From positions 62,001 to 126,000 of the forward strand of contig JAJTTP010000020.1 in NCBI GenBank assembly GCA_023313575.1: a stretch of 64,000 nucleotides of DNA, read 5' to 3'. A program made the translations under genes and the position numbers. This DNA comes from Eutypella sp. D-1. Taxonomy: Eukaryota; Ascomycota; Sordariomycetes; Xylariales; Diatrypaceae. The notes below the pieces were generated by a model, which was given only the letters and a program-made list of their open reading frames with translations, searched no databases and was not told the DNA's origin. This document shows, one piece after another, positions 62,229 to 64,000 of the stretch. Numbering within the stretch: position 1 is the first letter of the stretch; each line of letters opens with the position of its first letter.

Positions 62229-63350
62229 GGCAACGCCCCTCCCCTCACAAAAATCACCCGCGCTTCGAGGTCCGCCGCCCACGCCCACACTTCGTTACGA
62301 TGATGCATCGCATCGCGTCGCGTCGCGTCGGACCATCATCCTTCAATGAAGGAATCCCAATCTGCTCCTCCGGAATTAGGGTAGGGACTTCGGAATCCCC
62401 CATTACTACTTACCACCATTTCCCTAGCGAGTCCGGGGGTGGAGAGGTTAAACTCGGCCCCTGAAGGACCCCGGAAGGGATCACTCTGTGACATGGCTAC
62501 GGACAGACACCTGTCAGGCGATTCGCGGAGGCATGCGCGCGATCGTAAGCTGCTGCTGCTGCTAACCACCCTCATCACTGATCCCCATCAAACCCACAAC
62601 GTCAGATGTAAACGGTCTGAGGACCCCCCCCCCCACCCCCCCACCTCCCCACGTTCGAGACCCACCAATCGCTATACTCCAGGTCTCCATCCTTGGAGAA
62701 GATGTCTATTGGGAAGCATGGGTGTGCGAACCTGCCACGATTCGGCCTACGAAGAAGATCGACGTCCTATTTCCCCTCTCGCCGCCAGGAAATCCTCGCG
62801 CTTCTGATATAGGCATCTTCGTCGATTGTCTCCATTACGGTCGCTCAGGTGACGTGGTAAAGACCTGTCTAGGTTGTAAAGGCTGTACTTCCCAACTCTA
62901 CAAGTCTGCACATGGATACTACACTGTCCACGGCATATGTCGGACTGACATCGCACTATATCAGTAGTCGGTGATGCTTAGTTCGCAAGAAGGCCAATTT
63001 ACGATTCACACATCATGTAACCTCATATGAGTCACCTGGCAGAGTTTACAGAACACGAATGTATACAAGCTATCTAGCTACCCTCCATAGCAGTCTTAGC
63101 AGGAGACCATTGTTACCGTGCAAAATGTACCGGGCCTAGTGTCCATAGGGCATAGCATGATTCCAACATGATTCCAGTGACCATTATCCTAGCTACCAAG
63201 CTCGTCGTATGCCAGAGTCAACTAGTAGGATTTCATCAGTAGAGGGTAGGGGAAAAGCTAAGCCAGATAGTCTGGCTGTCAAGTGAATTTTGGATATCTA
63301 GAAGTCCGCAGTCTCGAAAATGGGAAGCCGGGCGATTGACATATCCGGAA
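62229..63350. other. Intergenic region between SRR1 gene and the right-edge gene
   Basis: Convergent 3' flanks, about 1.1 kb. It has a short CGCATCGCGTCG tandem near 62,308-62,327 and a C-rich run near 62,625-62,650. Short plus-strand frames (62439-62967) show no domain. Confidence 0.5.
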
Positions 63351-64000
63351 TTAGAGGTCTATGAGAGGCTCATAGTCATCTTCTTCCTTCGCGCCGCCAT
63401 TTCCCTCGAGTCGTAGAGCGGCCATGCGGTCCCGGATTCCTGAGGGATACTGCGGTACTATACTCTCTGGGGAGTACGGGCGTGGTGGAGAGTGAGTGGT
63501 AAAATGCGGAATGTCCTCGTCAAGCAGCGAGAAAGGTCCCCCGATGGAGTAATTCCGAATGCCACTGTCGTGATCCGAGCCCTGACCAAGATGTAGAGAG
63601 GTATCATGGAGTACGGAAACCTCTGGGGACACCGTAGCAGCCTCCAATTGGCTATGGGAATGAGTGGAAGGTAATTCTCTACTCGTTCCTGAATGCGCTA
63701 AAGGCATCGAGGTCTGGCCATTGTTATCTGGAGATGTCTTAGGAAAACCTTCGACCTCGGATATGTTACGTGTTGGAACCTGAGGCTTACCAGGCGACGA
63801 CGTTGACTTGATGCTTTCGCCGACCACGCGTTCGCCAAAGTCAGTCAGAGTCACAGGCCGGTAGATCTCTTGAACAATGACGTCTCCGTCCTTGAGTACT
63901 TTCGAAGAAGATTCGTCAGGTAAGTTAATGAGACTCGGGCGCCCCTCCACAGGCTGCGGCCTATCTCTCTTGGCCTTTGCGTCTTCTACTCGAGGGTTCC
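63351..64000 (-). CDS. Unrecognised protein, C-terminal part; gene continues beyond the window
   Basis: The minus-strand frame is open from the window edge to TAA at 63351, giving at least 216 codons. The apparent start at 63950 is GTG, and the frame continues upstream of it (VEDAKAKRDRPQPVEG), so the true start or an exon junction lies to the right of 64000. The visible part is mostly Ser/Pro/Glu-rich and disordered, with a more ordered opening segment (DGDVIVQEIYRPVTLTDFGE) and a charged helix near the end (RDRMAALRLEG), finishing YEPLIDL. I do not recognise the family. It has no membrane segment. Confidence 0.65.
   Translation of the reverse strand, partial: NPRVEDAKAKRDRPQPVEGRPSLINLPDESSSKVLKDGDVIVQEIYRPVTLTDFGERVVGESIKSTSSPGKPQVPTRNISEVEGFPKTSPDNNGQTSMPLAHSGTSRELPSTHSHSQLEAATVSPEVSVLHDTSLHLGQGSDHDSGIRNYSIGGPFSLLDEDIPHFTTHSPPRPYSPESIVPQYPSGIRDRMAALRLEGNGGAKEEDDYEPLIDL

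Overview
The window is nuclear DNA of a filamentous ascomycete (Pezizomycotina, most likely a sordariomycete). The evidence is short GT...AG introns with CTRAC-type branch sites, fungal protein families (Spt8, Doa1/Ufd3, a BIM1-like copper protein, Stealth and PGAP4-like enzymes), intergenic CCTAGGTA palindromes, and a large block mutated in the way repeat-induced point mutation (RIP) mutates DNA. It has two compartments that meet sharply near 27.57 kb.

Positions 1 to about 27,570 are extremely AT-rich. CpA and TpG are depleted, TpA is enriched and CpG is kept. I find no functional gene there. The block is a stack of dead LTR retrotransposons. A minus-strand Ty3/gypsy copy runs off the left edge (1-3998). 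A solo LTR lies at 4165-4562. A plus-strand gypsy element B (5933-25073) is split by a minus-strand Ty1/copia element (7140-19636), which is itself split by a second plus-strand gypsy element A (9021-15176). Matching 5-bp target duplications can be read at each insertion, so the order B, then copia, then A is directly visible. Another solo LTR lies at 26634-27059. An inverted repeat pair outside element B hints at an older host transposon. A small, less mutated palindromic island (26207-26460) looks like a MITE.

At the edge of the AT-rich block is a truncated, frameshifted MFS-transporter pseudogene (27603-28085) that keeps two introns. The rest (about 29-64 kb) has normal base composition and carries housekeeping genes: spt8 (-), an acyltransferase-3 membrane protein (-), a Stealth sugar-phosphate transferase (+), a PGAP4-like GPI glycosyltransferase (+), an Old Yellow Enzyme (+, two exons), an unrecognised basic/disordered protein (-, two exons), a STRAP-type WD40 protein (-, four exons), doa1/ufd3 (+, two exons), a probable decayed reading frame with six TAG/TAA stops (-, 56055-57209), a GPI-anchored BIM1/X325-like copper protein (-, three exons), an SRR1-domain protein (+, two exons) and the C-terminal part of an unrecognised protein leaving the right edge (-).

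Intron positions were worked out by reading frame, splice consensus and family similarity. Every spliced model sums to a multiple of three. Three genes are WD40 proteins with separate jobs (SAGA, STRAP-type assembly, Cdc48/ubiquitin). The acyltransferase, Stealth and PGAP4-like genes form a neighbourhood of membrane glycan-modifying enzymes. No rRNA, tRNA or CRISPR was recognised.
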